Below, piece by piece: positions 19,204 through 28,632 of a stretch of DNA of 64,000 nt (its first letter is position 1; every line of letters begins with the position of its first letter). The stretch covers positions 917,586 through 981,585 of the forward strand of contig CAVSMD010000003.1 of assembly GCA_963728995.1 (NCBI GenBank), in the 5' to 3' direction. Origin of the DNA: FEN-1219 sp963728995 (GTDB lineage: Bacteria > Pseudomonadota > Gammaproteobacteria > Steroidobacterales > Rariloculaceae). The position numbers and the translations under genes were made by a program. The notes beneath the pieces were generated by a model. That model was not told the origin of the DNA. It ran no database searches and was given only the letters and a program-made list of their open reading frames with translations.

Positions 19204-19921
19204 GTGCGCTCGGTCCGGCAGCGGCGGCGACTCCGCGGCCAAGCGCTCGCGCAAGCTGCGCGTCGCGCGGCGCGTGATCAGCAGCGAGCAGCGCGACCGT
19301 GGCCACGAAGCCGACCGCGAGCAGCGAGCGCGCCGCCCAGCCCGGCACGCTACCGCCGCTCGCGACCGTGGTAACGCTCTTCGCGAGCGAGCCGGCGTAA
19401 ACATAGAGCACCGTGGCCGGCAGCATGCCGATCCACGACGCGAGCACGTAGTCGCGAAAACGCGCCGCCGTGAGACTCAGGCCATAGTTCAAGCAGGTTG
19501 AACGGCAGCAGCGGGGACAGCCGCGCGAGCAGCACGATCATGAAGCCGTCGTGGCGCGTTGCGGCGTCGAGCGCGCGAAAGCGCGGCCACGCGGCGGTGC
19601 GCCGCGCGACCCACTCGCGCGCCACGAAGCGCCCTACGACGAACGCGGCCGTCGCGCCGAGCACGCTGCCGGCCGACGCGAGCGCCACGCCGAGCGGCAA
19701 GCCGAACAGAAATCCTGCCGACCAGCGTCAGAATCGTGCCCGGCACGGCGAGCACGGTGGCCAGCACGTAAATGCCGACGAACAGCGCGGCCGCGATCCC
19801 GCGGTGGCCTGCCGCCCAGGTCGCGCCACCGGCAACCCACGGACGCGAGCGGCAAGCCGATGGCAATCGCGACGATCGCCGCCAACAGCAGCGCAGCCAC
19901 GCCGACGCGCACCGCGGTCAT
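19200..19921 (-). pseudogene. TVP38/TMEM64 (SNARE-associated, DedA-like) membrane protein (about five frameshifts)
   Basis: Reconstructed membrane protein of about 240 residues: N-terminal helix (AALLLAAIVAIAIGLPL), ALFVGIYVLATVLAVPGTILTLVGG, LGATAAFVVGRFVAREWV, then the family motif LLARLSPLLPFNLLNYGLSLT and DYVLASWIGMLPATVLYVYAGS. Shifts are needed near 19840, 19720, 19490 and 19275, and at the end. TVP38 proteins frequently accompany TIGR04282/04283 glycosyltransferases. In the sequence as given the start codon lies in the same frame as the upstream glycosyltransferase with no stop between, which would make a fusion; the ATGA motif suggests overlapping genes instead. Confidence 0.65.
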
Positions 19922-20608
19922 CTGGCCGAGTTCCGTTTGCGTCGTGAGCCAACGCAGCAGCGCGCGGCGCGCGGGCCGCGGGTCCTCGAGCAGCGCGGAG
20001 CGCAGCGCGAGCAGATCGTCGAGCGTGTCGACATCCTTCAAGCGCTGCAGCGTCGCCGGGCTCGAGCCGTGCGCCGCGCACGTGGCGCGCAGCGCCTCGA
20101 ACAGCGTGCCCGTGCTCCAGGGCAGCGAGCCGAGCTCGGGCCAATGGCCGCGCACGCCCATGAGCACCACGCCGCCGTCGGCGGCCGGGCCGAGCACGGT
20201 GTCGTGCTCGTCGAGCGCGGCGGCGGCGCGCTCGAGATAGGCGACGTCGAGCCCCGGGCAATCGATGCCGATGAACAGCTGTTGCTCGAAACCGCGCCGA
20301 ACGAGCTCCTCGTTGACGCGATTGATGCGCTCGCCGAGATTGCCGTCGCGCTGCACGACCACGGCGTCCGGCGCGGGCGTGTCGATCCGCTCGTCGGCAG
20401 CCGAGGGAGCGACGCACACGGGGCCCGGCCACGCCGCCAGGTCCTCGCACGCACAGTCGAGCAAACGTTGCGCGGCCTGCGTGGCCCGCTGCGCACCGAT
20501 GTGCTCCGCCAAGCGCCGTTTCGAGCGGGCGGCGGACTTCATCATCAGCACCACGCAGCAGCCCGTGCTGCGGCCGCCCGGCGTCGACGGCGTATCCATG
20601 GGCGCCAT
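19918..20608 (-). CDS. TIGR04282-type glycosyltransferase (DUF2064)
   Basis: About 225 residues: MMKSAARSKRRLAEHIGAQ, then LFIGIDCPGLDVAYLERA, DTVLGPAADGGVVLMG, and LKDVDTLDDLLAL close to the C-terminus, the standard nucleotide-sugar transferase motifs of the DUF2064/TIGR04282 family. ATG at 20608 or 20599; the fold begins near the internal MMKSAA. First gene of a four-gene minus-strand operon. As written, the frame runs on into the TVP38 gene; a frameshift in the last codons would instead give a TGA overlapping the TVP38 ATG. Both readings are possible. Confidence 0.75.
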
Positions 20609-20689
20609 GGTACACGCGCCATCGCGCGCGCCCGCGCGCAGGGCGTATGATGAAAGGCCTGATTCACCCGAGCGAATGGGGAGGGCCCT

Positions 20690-21385
20690 ATGGCACAGCG
20701 CAACCGAGCACTCGACGGGGTTCGTGGACTGGACCTTTCCGCCGCAGGCGGCTTGAGCCGCCGCAGGTTCATCGCCCACGGCACCGCCGCCGCCGCGGCG
20801 GCCGCGCTGCCGGCCGCGGCCTGGGCCGCGGTGGATTACAGCGAGTTCAAGCGTGTGCCGACGCAGTACATCGCGGCGCTCGCCGCGCCGCAGGCCACCT
20901 CGGGCGACAACGCCGCCACATGGGGCCTATGGCGCCAGGATCCCGGCCCGCGCGGCGTGCAGCTCAGCGCCTACGATCGTCTGGCGAACGGGGTCGCCCC
21001 CGCCGGCTGGCATCTCGACAAGAGCGCCTGGTGGCTCGAGGAGCACGGGCTGATCATGGAAGCGCCCGAGTTCCCGATCCCCGTGGGCCGCTACGTGGTG
21101 ACCGGCGGTCGCGAGGTGACGAGCGTGCTCAGCATCCATCCAGTCGGCGCTGACGGTCGGCAGCGCTGGGAGCTTGCCGACGGCGCCACGCTCCATGACG
21201 TGACCCACCTGCGTTGTCGCTCGGCGTTGTACACGCCGGCGAAAGCGGGCGGCGCGTGCTCGCCGACGGCGGCGCGCCAGAGCGACTTCCCGGTGTCGCC
21301 GGGAGCGGCCATGCCACCCGTCGCCGACTGCGCCAAGCAGGATTACCAGGTGCTGATCGTGATCGGGGCGCCGAAGAGCGTTTGA
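20690..21385 (+). CDS. Tat-exported protein of unknown function
   Basis: A 231-residue protein with a twin-arginine signal (LSRRRFIAHG followed by an Ala-rich hydrophobic stretch ending AWA). The mature part contains conserved-looking blocks WHLDKSAWWLEEHGLIMEAP and PVGRYVVTGGREVT, and several Cys. I recall similar uncharacterised proteins in gammaproteobacteria. Divergent from the glycosyltransferase operon. No enzyme motif recognised. Confidence 0.65.
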   Translation: MAQRNRALDGVRGLDLSAAGGLSRRRFIAHGTAAAAAAALPAAAWAAVDYSEFKRVPTQYIAALAAPQATSGDNAATWGLWRQDPGPRGVQLSAYDRLANGVAPAGWHLDKSAWWLEEHGLIMEAPEFPIPVGRYVVTGGREVTSVLSIHPVGADGRQRWELADGATLHDVTHLRCRSALYTPAKAGGACSPTAARQSDFPVSPGAAMPPVADCAKQDYQVLIVIGAPKSV

Positions 21386-21582
21386 GGCGAGTCGCGACGG
21401 TTTTTCAAGTGGCGCGATGGCCGCGATTGCGCTAGCGCAGCCGCTCCGGAGTGGGCACCGCTCGAGGCGGAAGCACGCCGCGCCCGACTACGATCGCGAA
21501 CCCTGAGCCGAGAGCACTCGCCTTCGGTTACGCTTCCGCGTCATGCGCAGCGCACGTTCGTCCGACACGCGACTCCCCTGAC

Positions 21583-22899
21583 ATGAGCAGCCCCGACGCG
21601 GCCCCGGACGCGACCACGTCGGTGAGCCTCAAGCGAGCCGTTACGCGCTGGCAGATCGTCGGACTCTCCATGGACGGCGTCATCGGCAGCGGCGTCTATC
21701 TGCTGCCTGCCGCCACGGCCGCATTGCTCGGACCCGCGAGCCTTTGGGCCGTGCCGCTCGCCGGCCTCGCCGTGCTGCTGCTCGTGCTCTGCTTCGCGGA
21801 GGCCGGAAGTCACTTCGACGAGCCCGGCGGCGGGTACGTTTACACGCGCCAAGCATTCGGCGAGCTGGCGGGGTTCCAGGTGGGCTGGATGACGTGGCTG
21901 GCACGCGTCGCGTCTGCGGCGGCGCTGTGGAACGGCTTCGCTCAGGCGCTCACGTTCTTCTGGCCGGACGCCGCGACGGGGACGACGCGTATCACCGTCA
22001 TCATGTTGCCGCTCGCATTCTTCGTCGCCGTCAACGTCGTGGGCGTGAAGCACGGCGCGAGGCTTGCAGTGGGCCTCACGATCGCCAAAACCTTGCCGCT
22101 GCTGTTCCTGATCGTGGTCGGGATCCCCGCCATCGATTGGTCGCTCGTCTTGCCGATGCCGTCGCCAGCGCCCGCCGCGCTCGGGGGTGCCGCGAGCTTG
22201 CTGCTCTATGCTTACGCGGGCTTCGAGAACACGGGCGTGGCGGCGGGTGAGTACCAGAATCCGCAGCGCGACGTGCCGTTCGCCCTGCTGACGATGATCG
22301 CGACCGTGACGCTTCTCTACACGCTGATTCAGCTCGTCGCGCTCGGGACCCTGCCCGATCTGGCGACGCGAGCGGCCGGGACGCCGCTCGCGGATTCCGC
22401 AGTCCTCGTCGTCGGCGCGTGGGCCGGCATCGTCATGACGCTCGGCGCGGCGATTTCCATCGGCGGCAATGCCGGCAATACGATGCTCGGGGGCCCACGT
22501 TACCTCTACGCGCTGGCGAAGGACGGCTTCGGGCCGCGGATTCTCGGCCGCGTGCATCCGCGGTATCAAACGCCCGCCTGGGCAATCGCCATCCAAGGAG
22601 TGCTCGTGGCGGTGCTCGCGCTGTCGGGCTCGTTCGTGCAGCTGGCGATGCTCTCCGTGGTCGCGCGGCTCGCGACCTACGTCGGCACGGCAGCCGCGGT
22701 GCCGATCCTGCGGAAGAAATTCGCGGTGAGCGAGCACACGATCGTCCTGCCCGGCGGCCCGACCATCCCGATTCTCGCGATGCTGCTCTGCCTGGCCTTT
22801 CTCGCGAGCGCTACCGTCGACAACCTGATGGCCGGCCTGATCGCGCTCGCAGTCGGGGTCGTGATCTACTTGTTTCGCCGCCGGGTAGCTGCGGCTTGA
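21583..22899 (+). CDS. APC family amino acid permease
   Basis: A 438-residue transporter with twelve predicted helices. The first helix carries the substrate-binding unwound motif GSGVYLLPAA after the leader RWQIVGLSMDGVI, and FAEAGSHFDEPGGGYVYTRQAFG is the family block between helices 2 and 3; NTMLGGPRYLYALAKDG marks the later consensus region. Inner membrane; imports or exchanges amino acids or polyamines, substrate undetermined. The ATG at 21583 is chosen since the upstream in-frame extension from 21451 is not hydrophobic or conserved-looking. Confidence 0.85.
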   Translation: MSSPDAAPDATTSVSLKRAVTRWQIVGLSMDGVIGSGVYLLPAATAALLGPASLWAVPLAGLAVLLLVLCFAEAGSHFDEPGGGYVYTRQAFGELAGFQVGWMTWLARVASAAALWNGFAQALTFFWPDAATGTTRITVIMLPLAFFVAVNVVGVKHGARLAVGLTIAKTLPLLFLIVVGIPAIDWSLVLPMPSPAPAALGGAASLLLYAYAGFENTGVAAGEYQNPQRDVPFALLTMIATVTLLYTLIQLVALGTLPDLATRAAGTPLADSAVLVVGAWAGIVMTLGAAISIGGNAGNTMLGGPRYLYALAKDGFGPRILGRVHPRYQTPAWAIAIQGVLVAVLALSGSFVQLAMLSVVARLATYVGTAAAVPILRKKFAVSEHTIVLPGGPTIPILAMLLCLAFLASATVDNLMAGLIALAVGVVIYLFRRRVAAA

Positions 22900-22947
22900 G
22901 TCCGCACCCAATCCATTCAACCCCTTGCGGGACGACGAGGCGTCGGC

Positions 22948-23640
22948 TCATTCCTCGGGAAGCGGCCGAGCGCTTGTTGCGCTTCTCGAGGGTGTGCCGA
23001 TGGCCGCGCTCTTTCGGGCCCTGGCTGCGATGAAGCGCTCGTTGCGCGGCCAGCGACCGGTGCTCAGTCGGGATTTGAGCGCATCGAAGGCAATGCGCCC
23101 GAATAGAAAGAGGAACATCGGTAGCAAGACCGGGGCCAGTGTCAGAAGCAGCAGGCTCTCGGCAACTTTTCGCAGACCGGCCAGTTTCGGCGGACCTCCC
23201 AGCACGTGCTGCAGCGCGACGATCCCCGCGAGCAAGACGATGGCATTCGTGATGAGGGCGCCTATGCCGAACGGAATACGACAGCCCAGTCCGGCGATGT
23301 CGTGGCGCGTCCAGAACATGATGGACCCGCCGCAGACCCGCTCTCCGGCACCGAAGGCGATCCAGTTGCCGAGTGCCGCCAATCCGATCAGCGCGATAAA
23401 CGCGAGCAGGCCGTTCAGTATCGGCCTGCCGGGACCGACGATGACGGCCAGTCCGCCAACGACGAACACGCCACCCGACGCCAAGCCCAGCCACGCAGGT
23501 CCATTGATGTCGGCCGTGCCGAGCGGACCCAAGTCGAACGTCGCGAGCATGGGTGCGATACCCATCCCCACGAAGCACAGGCCGAACAGCAGGCGGCCGC
23601 GGGGCGTTAGCAGCTTTTGCGAGTCTTTTGCGGCGTTCAC
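22948..23640 (-). CDS. Hypothetical membrane protein
   Basis: A 230-residue protein with five hydrophobic segments (for example LLFGLCFVGMGIAPML, VFVVGGLAVIVGPG, LITNAIVLLAGIVALQ, LLLLTLAPVLLPMFLFLF) and a basic C-terminus. GTG start at 23640 with AAGGGGA nine bases upstream. I do not recognise the family. Converges with the APC permease gene. Confidence 0.55.
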   Translation of the reverse strand: MNAAKDSQKLLTPRGRLLFGLCFVGMGIAPMLATFDLGPLGTADINGPAWLGLASGGVFVVGGLAVIVGPGRPILNGLLAFIALIGLAALGNWIAFGAGERVCGGSIMFWTRHDIAGLGCRIPFGIGALITNAIVLLAGIVALQHVLGGPPKLAGLRKVAESLLLLTLAPVLLPMFLFLFGRIAFDALKSRLSTGRWPRNERFIAARARKSAAIGTPSRSATSARPLPEE

Positions 23641-24190
23641 GTGATTGTCCCCTTGGCGTATCGCCACGCCGCGACGCGCGAGAGTCACCCCAGCATCCGG
23701 GCCCACTGCCAGCCGCAAGAGTAACTATGGCCCCAAACGCGTTCCGTTAAGCACGTCGAGGTTGTGCGCGTGACCGGCACTGTCAGACGAAGGTGAAGGC
23801 GCTCGGGACCTCCCCGCGACGAGCCGGGCGAGCGTCGCGAGTGTCGAAAAAGCGAACTGTCGGCGCCGGCTCCCTCGAGGGACGTCGAAAAATGGCCTTA
23901 TGCGGATCGAATCGGAGGAGATCGGCATGCTCGTAGTTGAGCGCGACGCACGACAGCCGCGCTTCCGCGGAAGCGCGCACCAAAGAGGTGCGGAATCGTC
24001 CTTGAAGATAGGAGAGCGCTCGCCCGCCGCTGCCGCATTCCGGGCGAAGCGCCGCGTACACGACAAGAGCTACGACCGCATGGGCGTCAACGCCCGCATG
24101 ATGGATCGGAGGTCTTTCGCGCGATCCCGATCCGCAAGACCTCAGGGCCGCCGTAGCGCCTCAATCGGTCGGCTGCGGGCCTAAGTCGTC
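23641..24190. other. Intergenic region, no supportable gene
   Basis: About 550 bases between the divergent membrane-protein gene and the molybdenum hydroxylase operon. Open frames are present on both strands but lack plausible starts, hydrophobic cores or recognisable motifs. Confidence 0.4.
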
Positions 24191-24262
24191 ATGTTCTATC
24201 CAGCCGCGACGACCGATCAGATCGCGTTCTACGCCGAGCGCGGCTGGCTCGTCGTCGAAGGG
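24191..24262 (+). pseudogene. Possible N-terminal remnant of a phytanoyl-CoA dioxygenase-like gene
   Basis: An ATG-initiated peptide reading TDQIAFYAERGWLVVEG strongly resembles the first residues of PhyH-family dioxygenases (consensus like dQiaFYrehGylvve). The similarity stops after about 25 codons; the frame then continues without stop into the ferredoxin-like gene. Either a decayed gene remnant or chance; it is too short to be certain. Confidence 0.35.
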
Positions 24263-24397
24263 CCATCCCGCAAGCCGATCTCGACGGGAGCGAGCGCCAC
24301 TGCGACATCTGGCGATCAAGGAGGAGCCAAACTCTCCGCGAGCAGGCATTCTGTGTCCGGCGGTACACTTGGGCGTTGGCATAAACGGGGCGGGCGA

Positions 24398-24874
24398 ATG
24401 AAACTCACTTTGAACGTCAACGGCGCTCGCCGCAGCGTGGACGTCGATCCGCGCACACCGCTGGTGTGGGTCTTGCGCGACGAGCTCGACCTCAAGGGGA
24501 CCAAGTTCGGGTGCGGAATCAGCCTCTGCGGCGCGTGCACGGTGCACGTGGACGGCAAGCCGGTCCGTGCCTGCACCACACCGGTGTCCGCTGTCGCGGA
24601 GGCGGCGATCACCACGATCGAGGGCATCGGCACCACGCCGATCGGCAGCAAGGTTCAAGCCGCGTGGCTCGCGGTCGACGTAGTGCAATGCGGCTACTGT
24701 CAGGCTGGACAGATCATGTCCGCGACCGCCCTGCTCACGCGCAATGCCAGTCCGTCCGATGCCGACATCGACGCGGCGATGACGGGCAACATCTGCCGCT
24801 GCGGCACCTACACGCGCATCCGCGCTGCCATCAAGCAGGCGGCCGGACTCTCCACGGACAAGAGCGAGGGCTGA
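24398..24874 (+). CDS. [2Fe-2S] subunit of a xanthine-oxidase-family molybdenum hydroxylase (IorA type)
   Basis: A 158-residue two-domain iron-sulfur protein. The plant-type ferredoxin cluster is bound by GCGISLCGACTVHVDGKPVRAC, the second helical-domain cluster by CGYCQAGQ and NICRCGTY. It transfers electrons from the molybdenum subunit to an external acceptor. ATG at 24398; upstream in-frame sequence is not conserved. Four bases separate it from the large-subunit gene. No export signal of its own; it would travel folded with the Tat-signal-bearing partner, as known for this enzyme family. Confidence 0.9.
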   Translation: MKLTLNVNGARRSVDVDPRTPLVWVLRDELDLKGTKFGCGISLCGACTVHVDGKPVRACTTPVSAVAEAAITTIEGIGTTPIGSKVQAAWLAVDVVQCGYCQAGQIMSATALLTRNASPSDADIDAAMTGNICRCGTYTRIRAAIKQAAGLSTDKSEG

Positions 24875-24878
24875 CGCC

Positions 24879-27121
24879 ATGGCGATGCAGGTCGTTCCCG
24901 AAACCGGCACCGGCGTTTCGCGCCGCGCCTTCCTGAAGGTGAGCGCGCTCGTCGGCGGCGGTCTGCTGCTCGACTTCCACCTGCCGAACGTTCGCGCGGC
25001 CGGCTCCGCCGGCACGGGCGAGGCGCTGAACGCGTTCATCACGGTGATGCCGGACGGCATCGTGAGCATCCGTGCGAAGAACCCCGAGATCGGCCAGGGC
25101 GTGAAGACCATGCTGCCGATGCTGATCGCGGACGAGTTCGACGTGGACTGGAAGAACGTGCGCATCGAGCAGGCGCTCGCCGACGGAGTGAAGTACGGCC
25201 CGCAGTTCGCCGGCGGCAGCACGGCGACGCCTATCAACTGGGAGCCGCTGCGCCGGGTCGGCGCGGCCGCGCGGCAGATGATGCTGCAGGCGGCGGCCGC
25301 GACCTTGAGCGTGCCCGTGAGCGAGCTCGAGACGGCGTCGGGCTCGGTGCTGCACGCGCCGACGCGGCGCACGCTCACCTACGGCGAGCTCGCCGCTGCG
25401 GCAGCGAAGGTGGCGCCGCCGGATCTGAAGTCAGTGAAGCTCAAAGACCCGAAGGACTTCACGATCATCGGCAAGCCGATGCCGGGCGTGGATAGCCCGC
25501 TCGTGGTCACCGGCAAGCCACTGTTCGGCATCGACGTCACGCTGCCGGGCATGAAGTACGCCGTCTACGCGAAATGCCCGGTGTTCGGCGGCACGCTCGT
25601 CAAGGCGAACGTCGACGCGCTGAATCGCTGCCGGGCGTGCGCGACGTGTTCGTGCTGCGCGGCAACGCGAGCGTCGCGGGCTCCACGGGCCCGCTTGACC
25701 GCCTCGCCGACGGTGTGGCGATTGTCGCCGACAGCTGGTGGCTCGCGGAAGCTGCGCGCGAGAAGCTCGAGGTCGAGTGGGATGAGGGCGGCGCTGCGCA
25801 AGAGAGCGACGCGCGCTTCGCCGCGGAGGCCGCGAAGCTGAAGGGCCAGGCGCCCGCCGTCTACATCGTGAAGAACGGCAACGTCGATGCCGCGCTCGCG
25901 CGTGCGGCGCGCGTGGTCGAAGCCGACTACGCGTATCCGTTCCTCGCGCATGCCACGCTCGAGCCGCAGAACTGCACGGCGGCGTTCAAGGACGGCAAGC
26001 TTACGCTCTGGGCACCTACGCAAAATCCCGAGAGCAACCGCAAGGTGGTGGCGGCCACGCTCGGCATCGCACCGCAGGACATCACGGTGCACATGACGCG
26101 TTGCGGCGGCGGCTTCGGCCGGCGCGGCGCGAGCGATTACGCGGTGGAAGCGGCTGCCATCTCGAAGCAGGCCGGCGTGCCCGTGAAGCTGCTCTGGAAT
26201 CGCACCGACGACCTGCAGCACGACTTCTATCGACCGGCCGGCTTCCATCACTTCAGGGCCGGGCTCGACGAGCACGGCAACCTCACGGCGTTCCGCGACC
26301 ATTTCGTGACGCTCGGCAGCGCCGAGCAGCCGGGGTCGTCGGCGTTCGCGGGGCCGGACGAGTTCCCGTCGCGCTTCGTCGCCGACATGGAGTTCGCCGC
26401 GTCGTTCATCGCGTCGGGCGTGCCGACCGGCCCCCTGCGTGCGCCCGAGAGCAACGGGCTCGCGTTCGCGTTCCAGAGCTTCATCGACGAGCTCGCGCAT
26501 GCCGCGGGCCGCGATCCGCTGCAGTTCCGCCTGGATCTCTTGGGCGAACCGCGCATTCTCGATTCGACGGACGATCGGTACGGTCACCAGCCCGACTTCG
26601 ATACGAGCCGAATGCGCGGCGTGCTCGAGCTCGTGCGCGAGAAGTCCGGCTGGAATTCGCGGCAGAAGTTGCCGGCGGGAACCGGCATGGGCACCGCGTT
26701 CTACTACAGTCACATGGGCTACTTCGCCGAAGTCGTGCAGGCCGCGGTAGCCGCGAACGGCACGCTCAAGGTCGACAAGGTGTGGGTCGCCGCGGACGTC
26801 GGCAGCCAGATCGTCAATCCGCTGGGCGCGGAAAATCAGGTGCAGGGCGCCGTGCTGGACGGCATCGGCCAGGCGCTGCTGCGGATCAACTTCGACAAGG
26901 GTCGCACCGTGCAGTCGAACTTCCACGAGTACCAGCTGCTGCGCATCAACCAGGCGCCGCAAGTCGAGGTGCATTTCCGCACCACGCCGAATCCGCCCAC
27001 GGGGCTCGGCGAGCCGGCGTTGCCGCCAGTGATTCCGGCGCTGTGCAACGCGATCTATGCCGCGTGCGGCAAGCGCGTGCGACACCTGCCGATCGAACCG
27101 GCAACGCTCGCGAAGGCGTAG
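24879..27121 (+). pseudogene. Molybdopterin-binding large subunit (IorB type), one frameshift
   Basis: Reconstructed about 747-residue subunit of the isoquinoline 1-oxidoreductase/aldehyde oxidoreductase type. Tat signal VSRRAFLKVSALVGG, Mo-cofactor motifs ATLEPQNC, CGGGFGRRG and PTGPLRAPESN, and the catalytic Glu in GLGEPALPPVIPAL. The first third lies in one frame and the rest in another. A single missing base near 25622, within NVDALNALPGVRDVF, restores it. It hydroxylates or oxidises an N-heterocycle or aldehyde in the periplasm; the substrate is not predictable. Confidence 0.85.
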
Positions 27122-27155
27122 GGGCGATCGCTGCTGCCCGCTTCAGGAGGTTGAC

Positions 27156-27959
27156 GTGCACAACGACGCCCGCGCCTGCAGCTCAGCGTTCGTCTCGCGC
27201 CGCCGCGTTCTCGCGTGCGCAGCCGCGGTGGCGGCCAGCACAGCGCTACCGCGAGTGTTCGCGGATGCCGCCGGCGGAGTCACCGTCGGCATGCGGGCGT
27301 TCACGGCCATCTTCCCGGGCGGCGAGGGAATCCACTTCGACCATGCCTACTACCGCGACCGGCACCTCGCGGAGATGCAGCGCCTGTATGGCGGCGCGTT
27401 GACGCGCGTGGAAATGCGCAGGCCCGTGGTCGCGCCCGACGATCCGCCTTCGCCCTTCGCGGCCTTCGTCAATTTCTGGATTCCCGACACGGAAGCGTTC
27501 GCCAGGGCGAGCGCCGAGCATGGTCAGACGCTGGTCCGCGACAAGGCTCACTTCACCAACAGCGAGCAGGAAGTCCAGAGCGAAGTGGTCTTCGGGGAAG
27601 CCGGCAGCTCGGCGAGCGCGGTTCGCGCCGGCGACCGTTGCCTCACCGTGCTCTATCCGCTCGATCCCGCGGACCGGTTCGACTACGAGTACTACCGGGA
27701 TCACCACATGACCTCTCTGATCAAGCTGTTCGGTCGTGAGGCGATCAGCCGCATCGAGATTCGCAAGGCCATCGTTCCGCCCGACGGCAGGAACCCGCCG
27801 CGTTACGCGTGCACCGCGAACATCTATGTCGCGGACGCGCAGGCCTTCGCGGCCGCGGCCGGCCGGAATCACCCGCTGGTCGTCGACGACATCCCCCGCT
27901 TCACGTCGGTCAGCCCGGTTTCCGTCATGACCGAGGTTGTCGGCGCGTTCGACGCCTGA
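27156..27959 (+). CDS. Tat-exported protein with two EthD domains
   Basis: A 267-residue protein. GTG start with AGGAGG five bases upstream, twin-arginine-like leader VSRRRVLACAAAVAAS, then two tandem EthD-type ferredoxin-like domains, recognisable by the paired motifs FDHAYYRDRHLAEMQRLYG and FDYEYYRDHHMTSLIKLFG. EthD domains are associated with ether or ring degradation and often act as small dimeric enzymes or accessory proteins. Follows the molybdenum hydroxylase genes by 34 bases and belongs to that operon. A fused, exported double EthD is unusual. Confidence 0.8.
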   Translation: MHNDARACSSAFVSRRRVLACAAAVAASTALPRVFADAAGGVTVGMRAFTAIFPGGEGIHFDHAYYRDRHLAEMQRLYGGALTRVEMRRPVVAPDDPPSPFAAFVNFWIPDTEAFARASAEHGQTLVRDKAHFTNSEQEVQSEVVFGEAGSSASAVRAGDRCLTVLYPLDPADRFDYEYYRDHHMTSLIKLFGREAISRIEIRKAIVPPDGRNPPRYACTANIYVADAQAFAAAAGRNHPLVVDDIPRFTSVSPVSVMTEVVGAFDA

Positions 27960-27977
27960 GCGTTTGTCGAGTCGCTA

Positions 27978-28622
27978 TCAGCGCGGGAACGGCTTCAGCG
28001 GCGGCGTCTTGCCGGCGTCGAGCGGCGTGCGCTGCACGTTCATGAACATCGACATGAGCGTGTACTCGCCCTGAATCAGCGTCGCCTCCGCCGCGCCGCG
28101 CTCGCCGAACTTCGTCACCATGCGCGCGTACGTCGCCTCGCTGACGCTGTGGTTCTGCTCGAGCTCGGTGCAGAAATCGTAAACGATGTCCTCGTCCTCG
28201 CTCATGTTCGGCGGCCGCCGGCCGGCCGCGAGCGCGTTCAGGATCTCGGGCTTCAGCCCCGCCTTGATCGCGTTCTTGTCATGCAGGTCCCAGATGACCT
28301 GCTGCGTCCAGTGGCGCGCCGCGATCAGCATGGCGAAGTGCGTGTTCTTCTCGCCGAGCGCGCCTTTCTCGCTTTCCATGACCGTGTGGATGTACGTCTG
28401 GATCTCGAGGAAGGGCAGCAGCACCTCCGGCGTGCGGAGATAGCCCCACCAGAACCCGAACGGACCGCCCGGCCGCGCTTTCGTGAACTCGGCGACGACC
28501 TTCTTCTGCACGTCGGTCATCTGCGCGGGAGGAATGGCGCCCAGACGTTCCTGGGCTGCGACGGTTCCGGCGCCACCGAGCACGGCGACGGCGGCGAAGA
28601 TTGCGGACACGGTTGCTTTCAA
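27978..28622 (-). CDS. Exported carboxymuconolactone-decarboxylase-like protein
   Basis: A 214-residue protein. Its TTG start is preceded by GAGGAG and gives a signal peptide (VSAIFAAVAVLGGAGTVAAQ). The body is a CMD/AhpD-type helical bundle: LIAARHWTQQVIWDLHDKNAIKAG, with the conserved His, then YDFCTELEQNHSVSEATYARMV and FGERGAAEATLIQGEYTL. The Cys pair of AhpD peroxidases is absent, so a peroxidase role is unlikely. Lies 10 bases after the creatininase-CMD fusion gene. A periplasmic CMD is atypical and links it to the exported pathway encoded here. Confidence 0.8.
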   Translation of the reverse strand: MKATVSAIFAAVAVLGGAGTVAAQERLGAIPPAQMTDVQKKVVAEFTKARPGGPFGFWWGYLRTPEVLLPFLEIQTYIHTVMESEKGALGEKNTHFAMLIAARHWTQQVIWDLHDKNAIKAGLKPEILNALAAGRRPPNMSEDEDIVYDFCTELEQNHSVSEATYARMVTKFGERGAAEATLIQGEYTLMSMFMNVQRTPLDAGKTPPLKPFPR

Positions 28623-28632
28623 ACGCGGCTCC

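Noticed and set aside
23725..24066. Minus-strand open frame in the 24-kb gap
   Set aside because: No plausible start, no motif, Ser/Arg-rich composition like other GC-driven frames.
25565..27085. Large minus-strand open frame opposite IorB
   Set aside because: His/Arg-rich mirror translation; the plus strand carries the molybdenum enzyme motifs.
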